Made by a program: the position numbers and the translations under genes | Assembly: GCA_021396245.1 (NCBI GenBank) | Contig: WNYE01000003.1 | Coordinates: forward strand, 124,001-188,000 | Length of the DNA: 64,000 nt | Direction of reading: 5' to 3' | Source of the DNA: Sporothrix humicola | Taxonomy: Eukaryota > Ascomycota > Sordariomycetes > Ophiostomatales > Ophiostomataceae | In this document: positions 41,071 through 51,792 of the stretch, piece after piece | Numbering within the stretch: the first letter of the stretch is position 1 | Layout: every line of letters starts with the position of its first letter | Notes under the pieces: model-generated | Told to the model about the DNA's origin: nothing | The model's input: the letters and a program-made list of their open reading frames with translations, nothing else | Databases searched by the model: none

Positions 41071-42021
41071 GCCACGCCAAAGTCCCTGAACAATCGTCGT
41101 TGTCTCGCCCGCCATCCCAGCCAACCAGGAGCCGCATGTGCCACATGTTGGTTTGGCGATCGCCTAGCGAGGGTGCTGACACGACAACGATTGCCTTCGT
41201 CTCGTTTTGCTTTCCTGTCTGGTTTTTCTTTCTTTACGTCATTATTCCTGATGCTGTCTATTACTGGTGTGTTCTTGTTTTGGTTTTTCGGTAAGGTTTT
41301 TGCTTTTTTTATGCCACGTGTGTTTTGGCTTTCCATCCATTGTGCAAATTTGTTTCGTCTCTTATTCTTAGTACTACTATCGGACCGTTCCTTGTTATTT
41401 TCTTTTATTATTGCCACCTAACGTTTTTGGATTATCGTGGTCCTCGGCCCACGCTTGTCTCTGTATTCTCTTTTTGTATTCATCTTGTCTCCTTTCTAGT
41501 ATCTTAGTTGATTTTCCTTTCTGTTGTTATGTTTATCGGGGTGGTCTGGTTTTTCTATATATATTGTCGTCGGCCGGGATGCAAAAACAGGTGTGAGGGT
41601 ATCCGGGATGGAGGAGGGACGAAAAGGATGTTATAAGATCGAAAAGTAAACAAAAACATTTATATTCATATTTAACTACACGATCAATGGCAGCGTGAAA
41701 TAGACAGCAGAATGAAAACGTTGATTCTACAGGTATTCTCCTGGCAATGCCTGTGGAAAGAAGACATGCGCTGAAGGAAAAGAACGACCACTGTGGTACG
41801 GCTGTTCCTGCCTGTCGTGTGAGACCCGCTTATTTTAAAGCTCTTTCCACGACGCGCGACGCGCTTTTTCGAGAACAGCTTTCAGGGGTGGGTTCTGCAC
41901 GTGACAAGCACTTAACAGCTGTTTACTCCTTACAGAGCCACTTCACAATTGAGACGAACTTTCACATGAAGAAGGCAGATGAAGCACAACAATTCATTCA
42001 CCAATCTCACAATCATTCAAA
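41071..42021. promoter_or_regulatory. PWWP 3' flank and ORC3 promoter
   Basis: T-rich 3' flank of the PWWP gene up to about 41600, then the ORC3 upstream region. GACGCGCGACGCGC at 41851-41864 contains two ACGCG cores of the MBF/MCB type, about 160 bases before the ORC3 start. No gene was recognised. Confidence 0.5.
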
Positions 42022-44940
42022 ATGGCTGCCGCTGCGATTGACGAAGCAGAGACGAGCATTGTGCACAGAGTAAGTCCTGTACCGTCTGTTCATCTTCAAA
42101 GAGCCTTTACTAACCTTTCAGGTCGCATATATTTTCAATCCGTCTGATGATGAGGACGATGAAGCCAACAATGGCCTGAATGGGGATGCAACAACGTCTC
42201 CGTCCGCTTCTCGCCGTAGCCGTAAGCACGGCCGGACCAATGACCGGACGCCAAAGTCCAAAAAGCAGCGAACGGCCAAGGGCAAGTCCAAGGCCGACGA
42301 CGATGATGCCCCAGAGCATGAAGGCGGCGACGGGGAGCATGACGAGGCAGACAATGCATTGGCAGCCTTTCCAGCGCTTTTACAAGGCAAGGAAGCACCA
42401 GAAGCAATTGCTCGGCGGAAACATTTGTTCAATTCGTTGTGGGCCCAGCTTGATGATCGAATTCAGGTAAGAACAGGCCCTTTCGTCTCATGTTTTTCAA
42501 TGACACACTCTTAACAATACAGACTGTCTTGCAACGCTCGAACAAAGAGACGTTAAGTTCCCTAATGGGCTTTATTGAGAAGCCGATCCAGTAAGCTCTA
42601 TCAATATTTACGAGTCATCTTGTTGAGTTCAGACTAACCGAACAGGACGAAACTCCCGGCTGCGTTTGTCATTCTCGGACCAGCCGCCACAACGGACATG
42701 CTCCTGTTTCGCCAGCTGTCCTCGTCTTTGGTCGAGAGCGAGAAGGCATTCAACAGCAGCAGCGACAGTAAGAAAGATCGCTGTATCCGCCGAATGGTCC
42801 GTCTTCGTGCAGCCGAAGCAACAAATCTGCGTGCCGCCCTGAAAACGATTGTGCAGGTTGCCTCAACCGGCCCGTCTTCCGGAAATAACAGCGATGGAAA
42901 CGGTGAGGCGGACGAGGATGATGTCGTCGCCCATAACGGAAACAAGTACCTGGCATACGATCTCGAGGCCGTGGCAGCTGCCATCAGCAACCAGGAGGCA
43001 TCGCGTGTCGTGATCGCCTTTGAGGACAGTGAAGCCTTTGAAGGCTCGCTGCTAGCCGACTTGATCAGCTTCTTGTACTCATGGCTCGACCGCATTCCTT
43101 TTGTGCTTCTTTTCGGCGTGGCCACATCGGTCGACCTGTTCCAGGCACGACTGCCCAAGCAGGCCGCCCATCGCCTCTCAGCTGCCCAGTTTGATGTTGC
43201 CCCCTCATCGGCTGTTCTCGACCGGCTGGTGCGCCGTGCAGTCGCCGCAGCAGATATTCCTCTTCGTATCGGTCCATCATTGCTCCGGAGTCTTGCTGAG
43301 CGCCAAGACGAGCAAGTGACGGGCGTCTCTGTGTTTGTCAACTCATTAAAGGTATGCCGTGCCCTGTGCCTACCGTATTTGAGCCACTATTCTAACCATC
43401 GCAGTACGCATACATGTGCTATTTTTACGCCAACCCTCTGAGCGTTTTCCTGCAAGACATCGGGGCCACAGTCGACACAGCGGCGCAAGACAAGTTCCTC
43501 GAAAGCGCCGACTACTTGACAGCCATTCGCCAGCTGCCGTCGTTCCGCCGTCATGTCGAGGCCCTTGTGACGGAAGGCGAGATTGATGTAGCCAAGCAGC
43601 TGCTCGGCGATACACCAGACGAACAGCAACATTTGCGGCAATATATTGCCGACCAACTGCAGTATCAAAGACACTGGAACCAGCGGATTGCACGTGCTGT
43701 GCAGCTCGCCGCAGCCAGCGGTGTGTTTCCTGGCCAGTCGTTTACAGAGCTGTACATTACAGCACTCGAGGATCAGCGTGGCGTAAACGAGGATGACTTC
43801 AGGCTTGACGACGATGACACATCGCTTGCAACAATCATGACAGCTGCTATTCGCCGCATGTCGTCGGCAGAGCTGGTCGCTCTGGCTCGGCGACTGGTCG
43901 TGTCTGTCCAGGCAGGCGATGCCGACTTGGGATTGGAAGCGCCACCAGAGAATATTGCCGAGCCGGCCGAGGGAGAGGTTGCACATGAGGCAAACTGGTT
44001 GACTCTGTCCGCCAAGCTGACCAAGATCGCCGACCAGATCGAGGAGCTCCAAGACAAGCTCCAGGAAAGCTTCTATGCCAGCCGGGCACAGAGACGCATC
44101 ATTGGTATCGGCGTTCCTCCGCAGCTCCGCAGCAAGTACACAGCCCAAAGCGATGTCTTGCGCACAACGGTTGTTGCCCAAAAGGTGCAGCTCAGTCGTG
44201 ATGCAATGGCTCTGACGGAGGATGATGAGGCTTTTACAGAGCTGGTTGATGCTGCCGTGTCTGCTATTGTGAATGTTGTTGACGTGGAGCCAGCAACTGT
44301 CAGCCGTGCTTCTGCATCCAACCAGTCTTCACTTGCCGCGCCCACTTCGTCGCCTTCTCGTCGGCTATGGCTGCAAGAAGTGTGGTTGTACGATGCTCGC
44401 ATACCTTACCGCGACGTCTTTATTCCACGGCCGGGCTTGGTTGTCGAGCGCGCTCTTGCACGGCCGCACGACTATCTCGCATGTGAATGCTGTGCTGGAA
44501 CTGGCGCACCAAAGAAGAAGGCGAAGAAGAAGGGCGAAGACGAAGAAAGAGAGAGCATCAAGCCGACTTTGCCGGCGACAGCCATTCTCTACCATCTCTA
44601 TCTTGATGCAGGTCCATTGATCAATGTCGCCGATCTTTGGGAAGCCTTCCAGAATGCAGTTTCAGACAGTGGCAACGGGCCCAAAGACAAGGAGGTCAAG
44701 AGCAAGAACGACAAAGCAGACGATGCAAATAAGGACAAAGAACCAGCTGGGGACAATGGCGACAGTGCAGCATCTGAAGCAGACGAAGAGGCGGTGGGCG
44801 AGGGCGAAGGCGAAGAAGACACCCAAACTCGGCGACATTTGGTGCAGTTCTACCAGGCATTGTCCGAGATGAAGACTTTGGGCTACATCAAACCGACACG
44901 ACGCAAGGCCGACCATGTCGCCAAAATTAAGTGGCTGTGA
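42022..44940 (+). CDS. ORC3: Origin recognition complex subunit 3
   Basis: Five exons: 42022-42069, 42122-42466, 42523-42590, 42646-43351 and 43405-44940. All introns are 52-56 nt with GT...AG ends, and CTAAC-type branch sites are clear in three. The product has 900 residues. After a disordered acidic/basic linker (about 25-90), the conserved Orc3 core begins near residue 147 (TKLPAAFVILGP...), with VRLRAAEATNLRAALKTIV as a family block. The winged-helix-rich C-terminus contains a Lys-rich insert (KKKAKKKGEDEE) and an acidic stretch, then ends with YIKPTRRKADHVAKIKWL, typical of Orc3. ORC3 is the AAA-like, ATP-site-poor ORC subunit needed for origin binding and MCM loading. Each exon joins in frame, so the gene model is well supported. 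Confidence 0.9.
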
Positions 44941-45665
44941 GAGAGTGCAGTGAAAGAAAACAATAGAGGTCAATGTGCTTTGATCCCTTTGTGCCTTTGA
45001 TCCCTTTGTGCCTTTTTCGCAGAAGACTTACAACTTTGTTGTGTTTCTTTTACGATTCTGAAAGAGAGTCAAAAGGGACAGAAGATAGAAAGAAGCTGTT
45101 CAAAAGACCCTGGCCGGCAGTGCATTGTCTTGAAACCGATCCAAGTCCCTTCTTTGATGCTTCTGGCCTTTTTCTTTTCCCCCTTTCTCTTTATGAAGCC
45201 AACAAACAGCAAGCGGGGCGTTCCTTTCGCCGGCCTGGGCCAGCCCAAAGCAGAACGTCGAGTCTTTCTCGTCTTTGGACTTTCTTTATCTCGACGACAA
45301 AGCACAGCACAGAAAACGAACAAAAGACACTGCATCAGATGAGAGTCTTGGAAGCGTGTTGTTCACGGTCCTCTTTTGTTACTGTTCAGCTATTTAGGAT
45401 GGCCTTCCCCCCGAGTCATTCATCGTGAACAGACTTCTTCACCTCGTCACTCGAAATGCCAGCATCCATCAGCAAACAACACCATCCTCAACAACCGTCC
45501 TTTTTCTGGTTCTCTCCTTTCCCCTGTCAGCTGCCATACACTGTGACAGCTGCTCCTCGTCCTTCGTCAGCATCCTGCACAAGTTTAGAAGCAGGAACAA
45601 AAAGCGACGTTCACCATTCTAAACAGAAAAACGACTGAAATAGACCTCCCCACAAAGCACGCACA
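44941..45665. other. Spacer after ORC3
   Basis: 3' flank of ORC3 and promoter of the next gene. A 17-bp unit (CTTTGATCCCTTTGTGC) is repeated exactly twice at 44978-44994 and 44995-45011. Nothing coding was recognised. Confidence 0.5.
44978..45011 (+). repeat. 17-bp exact tandem duplication
   Basis: CTTTGATCCCTTTGTGC occurs twice head to tail just after the ORC3 stop. It may be a recent slippage event. Confidence 0.8.
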
Positions 45666-46421
45666 ATGTCCTCTCTCGCCGCTCGCCGCGTGGCTCGCCG
45701 CCCAGATCTCGCGGCCAAGCTCGACCACATGGCCCAGACGCTGCATCCACTCGTCAATACTGTCACGGGCGCCATCCACCCGGCTTTCCCGCTCACCATC
45801 GTCCAGTTCTGGCTGCTCACCGACGACCAGCTCGAAGGTCTCGCCAGCTTCTACCACCAGCGCACGCCCTCGCGCTTCACCCGCCAATACCCCTGCCCCG
45901 TCAAGTGGCAGCGCCGTGGCCTCACTCTTGAAGACAAGCGCCGCAAGTTTGGCCGGTTCATCGGCCTGCGCGGCTGCGAAACGCCGCGCAAGCTCACGCA
46001 TTACAGCGGCGGCCACCCGGTGCAGTCGACTCGCAGGACCTTGACCAGGATGAGAACCCCAACATGCCCGGGCGATTGCAACATCTTCTCAAAGACGGAA
46101 AGGCCTTGCATGCCGTGCAGCCTGCGCGAGATTGAGCTCATCATGGACGAGATCGAGTTTCCCAAGGGCACCGGTACTAATAAGGAAAAGAGGGAGGCGA
46201 GGGAGGCGGCCGCGAATCACGAAACGGCATGCAAGACCACCCGGACCACCGGCGCAAAGACCGATCATTCTCCTCGTCCCAGAAAGATGCGCAAGACGAA
46301 CAAGGACACGGTGATGCACGATGCTCCTTTGAACGAGGAAGAATACCACGATATTATCGAGAATGTACGCAGCGAAGCCAAAGCAAAAGAAGAGCTTATC
46401 CAAAAGGCCCGTGGATATTGA
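45666..46421 (+). CDS. Uncharacterised small basic protein
   Basis: Single exon of 251 residues from an ATG in CACAATG context; I cannot name it. The N-terminal ~110 residues look like a compact conserved module (HPAFPLTIVQFWLLTDDQLE, then FYHQRTPSRFTRQYPCPVKW and KRRKFGRFIGLRGCE). The remainder is basic and disordered. Four cysteines in CPGDC and CMPC (about 140-155) could bind a metal. Lys-rich stretches (PRPRKMRKTNK) suggest a nuclear location. A missed intron between residues 115 and 135 is possible, because the sequence character changes there. No catalytic motif was seen. Coding status is supported by GC-rich codon use and an open frame. Confidence 0.65.
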   Translation: MSSLAARRVARRPDLAAKLDHMAQTLHPLVNTVTGAIHPAFPLTIVQFWLLTDDQLEGLASFYHQRTPSRFTRQYPCPVKWQRRGLTLEDKRRKFGRFIGLRGCETPRKLTHYSGGHPVQSTRRTLTRMRTPTCPGDCNIFSKTERPCMPCSLREIELIMDEIEFPKGTGTNKEKREAREAAANHETACKTTRTTGAKTDHSPRPRKMRKTNKDTVMHDAPLNEEEYHDIIENVRSEAKAKEELIQKARGY

Positions 46422-47122
46422 TGCCTTCTTCCTTGACTATACCGACTCGTTTTTCATTCTCTACGGCCATCTTTTGCTGCATTTCAACCCAATCTTCTGT
46501 TTTCGGCTTGCTGTTTTTGTTTATTAGCGTCCATTTCCATTTCCAGAGTCCATGTTTTCTTATATACATTTTTGTCTTTCACGCTTCATCTCTTTGTTCG
46601 CATTTCCTTTTTCAGCGATGCATGCATAACAACACAGCCTCTGCCCCTGCCTTTACTGCCTTTCTTTGTTTAGAAACGGAGCATTTCCAAAACCAGCCAG
46701 GCGTTTACAGATTTATTTACTCCAGAACTTTAATAAAGCCTTCTTCATACAATTAATTTATCGTTCCCTCATTTTGCGTTCACACTTTCACTATAAAGCT
46801 GGAGCAGCGGCCGTCAAATTAATTGAAAATAGCCATTAATAACGCAAATCAAGTATACAATAGTAAAAAGGACGTAGGAAATCCCAGGTGCGCCGTACGC
46901 CATGGTCTAGCAAATCAGCACTCGCGACCTCGTCGCCTGTACTCTTTCCTCTTTCTTCCACGCTTTTCAAGCTCTTCAGACTCTTCGTAACCAATATTGT
47001 ACAACCGTCAACGCAGTTCTTTTGTCGTTTGTCTTTCCGCTTTTCGCTTTCCGTGTTTCTATTTCGTCTCGTAGCCTCCCATCCACTCCGCTTCTTCATT
47101 TGCGAGAAGAGGACTTGAATCT
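46422..47122. other. Convergent 3' flanks
   Basis: T-rich then A/T-rich spacer between the small basic protein gene and SEC66. No gene or structured element was recognised. Confidence 0.5.
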
Positions 47123-47902
47123 CTATTTCTTGCCCTTCTTCTTCTTGCCGCTCGGTGTTGATGTCGTCGAGGCCGGGGTCGGCGGTGCTGCTGCCGGCTG
47201 GGGTGTAGATGCAGCCGGTGTGTCCACAAGAACCGTGTCGTCCTCTGAAGTCTTACTTGCCGCCGTCGGCGAGGACGGGCCTTTTTCGTTGTCATCGGCC
47301 GTCGTGGTCTCGGCTTCGGCAGGAGAGTCGGTCACGCCCAGCGTCGCCTTGCGCTTCTCCCACCACGCCTTCTCGGCCGCCGCCTTGTCCTGGACGGCGT
47401 CCAGCTTAGTCCGCAGCATCTCGTTGGCGGCGATCGCGTTGGCCGTCTGGAAGATGATCTGGCCCCAGTTGGGAACCAGCGCGTTGGCCTCCATCACGAC
47501 GTCGCGCAGCTCGTCCTCCATCTCCTTCTCTGCGCGCAAGAACCGCTGCCACAGGTCGTCGCCGACGCTGCCGCGCTGCAGAAGCGACTGGCACGCCTGC
47601 TTACCCGTGCGGATCTGGATGATGCGGTGGATGTCCTCGACGGCGCGGCGCAGCAGGGCGGCACGCACGACGCTGTCGGGCACCTTTTGGGGCTTGTCGG
47701 AGCCGGCCTCGGGCTCCATGTGCAGCAGCGACAGGTAGACATTGCGCTGGAGATGCGGCGGGAACCAGGGGCTGAGGTTGGCGCTCTGGACGGCCTTGCG
47801 CCGGCGGTAGATGGTCGAGAATGCGGCGAACGTGCCGCCGAGTACGAGGAGGTAGGCAAAGGGCAGCACGAGGCCCTGCCAGTCGACAGCTAGGGAGACC
47901 AT
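47123..47902 (-). CDS. SEC66: SEC66/SEC71, Sec63-complex ER translocation subunit
   Basis: Single exon of 259 residues, starting at the ATG at 47902 (MVSLAVDWQGLVLPFAYLLVLGG). The frame stays open upstream, but that part has poor coding character. One membrane segment lies at about residues 10-30. It is followed by YRRRKAVQSANLSPWFPPHLQRNVYLSLL, the conserved Sec66 block, and a helical cytosolic domain. The C-terminal ~75 residues are Thr/Pro/Ala-rich and end in a Lys run (GKKKKGKK). Sec66 is a non-essential partner of Sec62/Sec63 in post-translational import into the ER. Divergent from NPL4. Confidence 0.88.
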   Translation of the reverse strand: MVSLAVDWQGLVLPFAYLLVLGGTFAAFSTIYRRRKAVQSANLSPWFPPHLQRNVYLSLLHMEPEAGSDKPQKVPDSVVRAALLRRAVEDIHRIIQIRTGKQACQSLLQRGSVGDDLWQRFLRAEKEMEDELRDVVMEANALVPNWGQIIFQTANAIAANEMLRTKLDAVQDKAAAEKAWWEKRKATLGVTDSPAEAETTTADDNEKGPSSPTAASKTSEDDTVLVDTPAASTPQPAAAPPTPASTTSTPSGKKKKGKK

Positions 47903-48645
47903 TGTGGTAAGACCAGATTCGAGATTATCGATTAATTGATTCGTAAAGTTGGGGTCGGTCGAGAAAGTCGAGATCGGAGGACAAGATCGCAGGCCGATTA
48001 AAAGGACAAATAGAAAATAATGGTAATGAGCGACGAGAAAGGAAAAAGAAAGGAAACGCCAACCAAGGAAGAATGGCCGGTTTCGTTTGATCGCAACTGT
48101 CGAGAAGATGGTTGTTGGATATTTACTTGGTAGAAAGTCCAGCACACACAAAAATCCGACACAAGGTGGCTCTTGCAGTGCTGCGAAACGGAGCCCGAAC
48201 CCCTGGCGCAAAAGGACAGCTAACAGCCTTGAAGCCCTTGGGCCTTTGGCCCTTTAGGTTCTGTACGCTGATTGGCCAGGCTGTTTATTAAGCACGCGCC
48301 ACACGACCCACGCCACAGGCCGCCACCTAATACGTCGTCACAGCTAGAAACACACGGAAAGAGCAAAGAGAGGAAAGAGGGACAGTGCGGTGTGGGGCAG
48401 CACTACAGGCAAGAGCTCAGGCAATGACGGACATGACGATTGCTGATAATCAGTGAGCTCTTAGGCTCCTTCCAAATTCACTTCCATCTCGAGATACACT
48501 TTGTTTCTCCAACAACACTTAATTCAACCTCAACTTTCAATCTTTCCAACGCCTCACAACTAACGACAGCCTCTTTCACCTCCCACTAACAAAGCTCCAG
48601 CTACACCACCACTGCATGCCAGCTTGATCAACCACAGCCGTCGTA
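47903..48645. promoter_or_regulatory. Divergent SEC66/NPL4 promoter region
   Basis: 743 bases between two start codons, with CCCTTGGGCC-type GC-rich words near 48230-48260 and a C/A-rich leader before NPL4. No gene was recognised. Confidence 0.45.
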
Positions 48646-51245
48646 ATGTTGCTCCGCTTTCGCGGCCCCGACGGCATGATCCGTCAGGAGGCCGAGAAGA
48701 CTGACACATTTGGCAGTATTATGATGAAGGTGGGTTTATAATGTCACCAAAACAGCCTGAGAGGCATCTCAGAAGCTCAGTGGGCTAACTGTCCAGCTGC
48801 TGCCCAAGCTCCCGCCGACCGTCGACCCGACCACGATCACAGTATCCAACAACCCAACAAAGAAGGGCGAGAAGAGAAAGGTGGCCGATGTCGCCAACAT
48901 TCCCATCGGCCAGACTGGTTTAAAGTAGGTGGAAGTGCCCGCTCAGCTTGTTGTCTCCTTTTTGTCAGTTTGTTAACAACTGCAGCCACGGAGATATGGT
49001 CTTTTTGGAATACCAGCACAAGGAAGACGACTCAAACGGCCACTCGTCCAACGGCGCCGCATCTTCGGCCAAATCCACGACGATCACCTCCTCCTCGAAC
49101 CGCCTCAACGGCCAGCCCGTGCTGCCTGCTGAAGACCGACCCATCGACCCTCTCCCCTCAAATGCCGCCTCGACCTCTGCATCAACAACAGCGTCCATTT
49201 CGGCGGTGGCAGCCCGCATAAAGAACCCGTGGGAGGTCGTCAAGCAGTCCAAGCTCGACGATGCGCTCGACAAGCTCGACGGCAAGATCCCGCGGAAACG
49301 CGACCCCAAAATGTGCCGCCACGGCGCCAAGGGCATGTGCGACTACTGCCAGCCGCTCGATCCGTTCAACGCCAACTACCTCGACGAGCACAAGATCAAG
49401 TACCTGTCCTTCCACTCGTACCTGCGCAAGATCAACTCGGAAAAGAACAAGCCCGAGCTCGGCGCCTCGTTTATCCCGCCGCTCGTCGAGCCCTTTTTCC
49501 GCGTCCGCGAAAACTGCCCGTCCGGGCACGCACAGTGGCCCGAGGGCATCTGCAGCAAGTGCCAGCCGAGCGCCATTTCGCTGCAGCCGCAGACGTTCCG
49601 GTGTGTGGACCACGTCGAGTTTGCGTCGCCCGCCGTTGTCGACAGCTTTATCAATGCCTGGCGCAAGGGCGGTGGCCAGCGGCTGGGCTACATGTACGGC
49701 CGTTTCGAGCAGTACGAGGTGGTTCCGCTGGGCACAAAGGCCGTTGTCGAGGTGATTTATGAACCGCCGCAGGTTGACGAGACAGACGGTGTGTCGCTGA
49801 ACCCGTGGGAGAACGAGCAAGAGGTGGACGATGTGGCCCGGCTGTGCGGTCTCGAGAAAGTCGGTGTCATCTGGACCGATCTGTTGGATGCGGGCGCCGG
49901 CGACGGTTCTGTGGTCTGCAAGCGCCACGCCGACTCGTACTACCTCTCATCGCTCGAGGTCATCTTTGCCGCTCGTCTGCAAGCCCAGCACCCCAAGCCG
50001 ACCAAGTGGAGCGATACCGGCCGCTTCGGGTCCAACTTTGTGACGTGCGTCATCTCGGGCAATGACGAGGGCCAGATTGGCATTTCCGCCTACCAAATGT
50101 CCAACGAGGCCGTCGAGATGGTCCGCGCCGACATTGTCGAGCCGTCTGCCGAGCCGGAGTCGGTGCTCGTGCGCGACGAGGAAGAAGACGACGGCAGTGT
50201 CAGCCGCACGCGGTACATACCCGAAGTCTTTTACCGCCACATCAACGAGTACGGCGCCAATGTCCAGGAGAACGCCAAGCCCGCGTTCCCCGTCGAGTAC
50301 CTGTTTGTCACCCTGACGCACGGTTTCCCGCAAGAGGCCAAACCCGTCTTTACCGATCTTGGCTTCCCGATCGAGAACCGCGAGTACATTGGCGAGAGCC
50401 AAGAGCACTCGGCGGTTGCGCGCATGCTGCAGGTCAATGGCAAGGCGGACGCCAAGAACCTACATGTCAGCAACTTTCACCTCCTGTGTGCCCTCCACAA
50501 GATGGAGGTTCTATCAAAGGTGGGTTGGCGTGTATCCCGATTATTTTCTATTTCGTGTACTAACGTAATGTAGGACGAAGAATCTCTCCTTTGCCGCGTG
50601 GCGACACAACACGACCTTGCCGACACGTTCCAGCTGCAGTCCACGCCCGGCTGGCAGACGCTGTTGATGATCCTGCAATCTGCCGGTGAGCGAATACCCA
50701 AGCGTCCCCGACAAGACAGAGAGGAGAACATGGACGTGGAGTATCTTGGGGAGAAGAAAACGACGTGGTCAGACCCAGACGCGAAAAAGAAAGAAGAAAG
50801 ACGCATTGCTCGCAGCGGAGGTTCGAGAGTGCGAGGGGCAAGTGATCGTGGGAGTGGCTCAGCTTCGTCTGCGTCGGCTCTGTCGTCTTCCGTGTCCTCC
50901 TCTTCTCGTCCGCCCCTACCCACCCCCTTGTCTTCTTCTCTCTCTTCCTCCTCCACTCCCCCCCTCTCGCGTGCTTCTTCTTCAGCTTCCACCTCTGCAA
51001 ACACCAACCGTGACACCGACTCTGGCGAACCACTTGCTAAACGATTTGCTGCCGTTAGGCTAAACTCGCGCACGCCGACACCGGGAGCGTCGCCAATACC
51101 GACGCCGGTGACCTTGTCAAGTACACCGGCCAATGTGGCGCCCGATACGAGGACGACAGCAGGTACCACGACCGGCGATGCAGGAAGACGACCGCCGTCA
51201 GGGCCAAGCGCCGATTCAAGGTCGGCAGGTTCAGGGCGCAAATAG
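48646..51245 (+). CDS. NPL4: NPL4, Cdc48-Ufd1-Npl4 ubiquitin-selective segregase subunit
   Basis: Four exons: 48646-48729, 48797-48924, 48986-50519 and 50574-51245, giving 805 residues. Introns are 54-67 nt with CTAAC or TTAAC branch sites. The N-terminus (MLLRFRGPDGMIRQE) is the UBX-like domain that binds Cdc48. The zf-NPL4 region starts near residue 181 with C-x-H-G-x3-M-C-x2-C, and a second C-P-S-G-H...C-x2-C set follows. An MPN-like domain holds WTDLLDAGAGDG and CKRHADSYYLSSLEVIFAA. The core ends with STPGWQTLLMILQS. Npl4 with Ufd1 recruits ubiquitylated proteins to Cdc48 for extraction, as in ERAD. After residue ~625 there is a Ser/Pro-rich tail of ~180 residues. Its KRFAAVRLNSR suggests real coding sequence, but an undetected intron there is possible. 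Confidence 0.9.
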
Positions 51246-51792
51246 AGGAGTTGGTGGATGGGGGTTAACTGCTTTTATACTACGGTTGATCAGGATGGGA
51301 TGTGTCCATGTTTATATTATGCGAGATAGGACAATGGGTTTTCCAGACCACAAATGGCTGGACAGAATATCAGAACTGTTGAATGTGAACTAGAAAAGTG
51401 GGTCTACACATTACACAAAAAAAAAGCATACACACGCAAATCAAATAGACGTAGAGTGGCATTAATGTGAATAAACTATACGCAACATAACCGCAGTTTT
51501 ACAAGAACAGGTGAAGAAATGCTAACAAAAAAAAATGACGAAAAAGTACCGAAAGATCCGCAGTAAAATCATAAACTACCCAAACAGAGCAAGGGAAGAG
51601 ATGCCCCCTCCCGCCTGTTGTTCCTTCCAAATCTGAAATCTAGTTCCCCAGATGCTCCCCGTGAAACTTTTTATTGTTCCCCATGTTCCATATCTTTTTT
51701 CTTTTCTTTTCGAATGAACCAAAACGCCTAGAGACAGGAAGAGTCTCTCCTTTCGGACTGTCCAACCATGGCTACCGTCTACAGCTTGTTGC
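51246..51792. other. Convergent 3' flanks of NPL4 and carbamoyl-phosphate synthase
   Basis: AT-rich spacer with A runs near 51417-51425 and 51526-51535. No gene was recognised. Confidence 0.5.
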
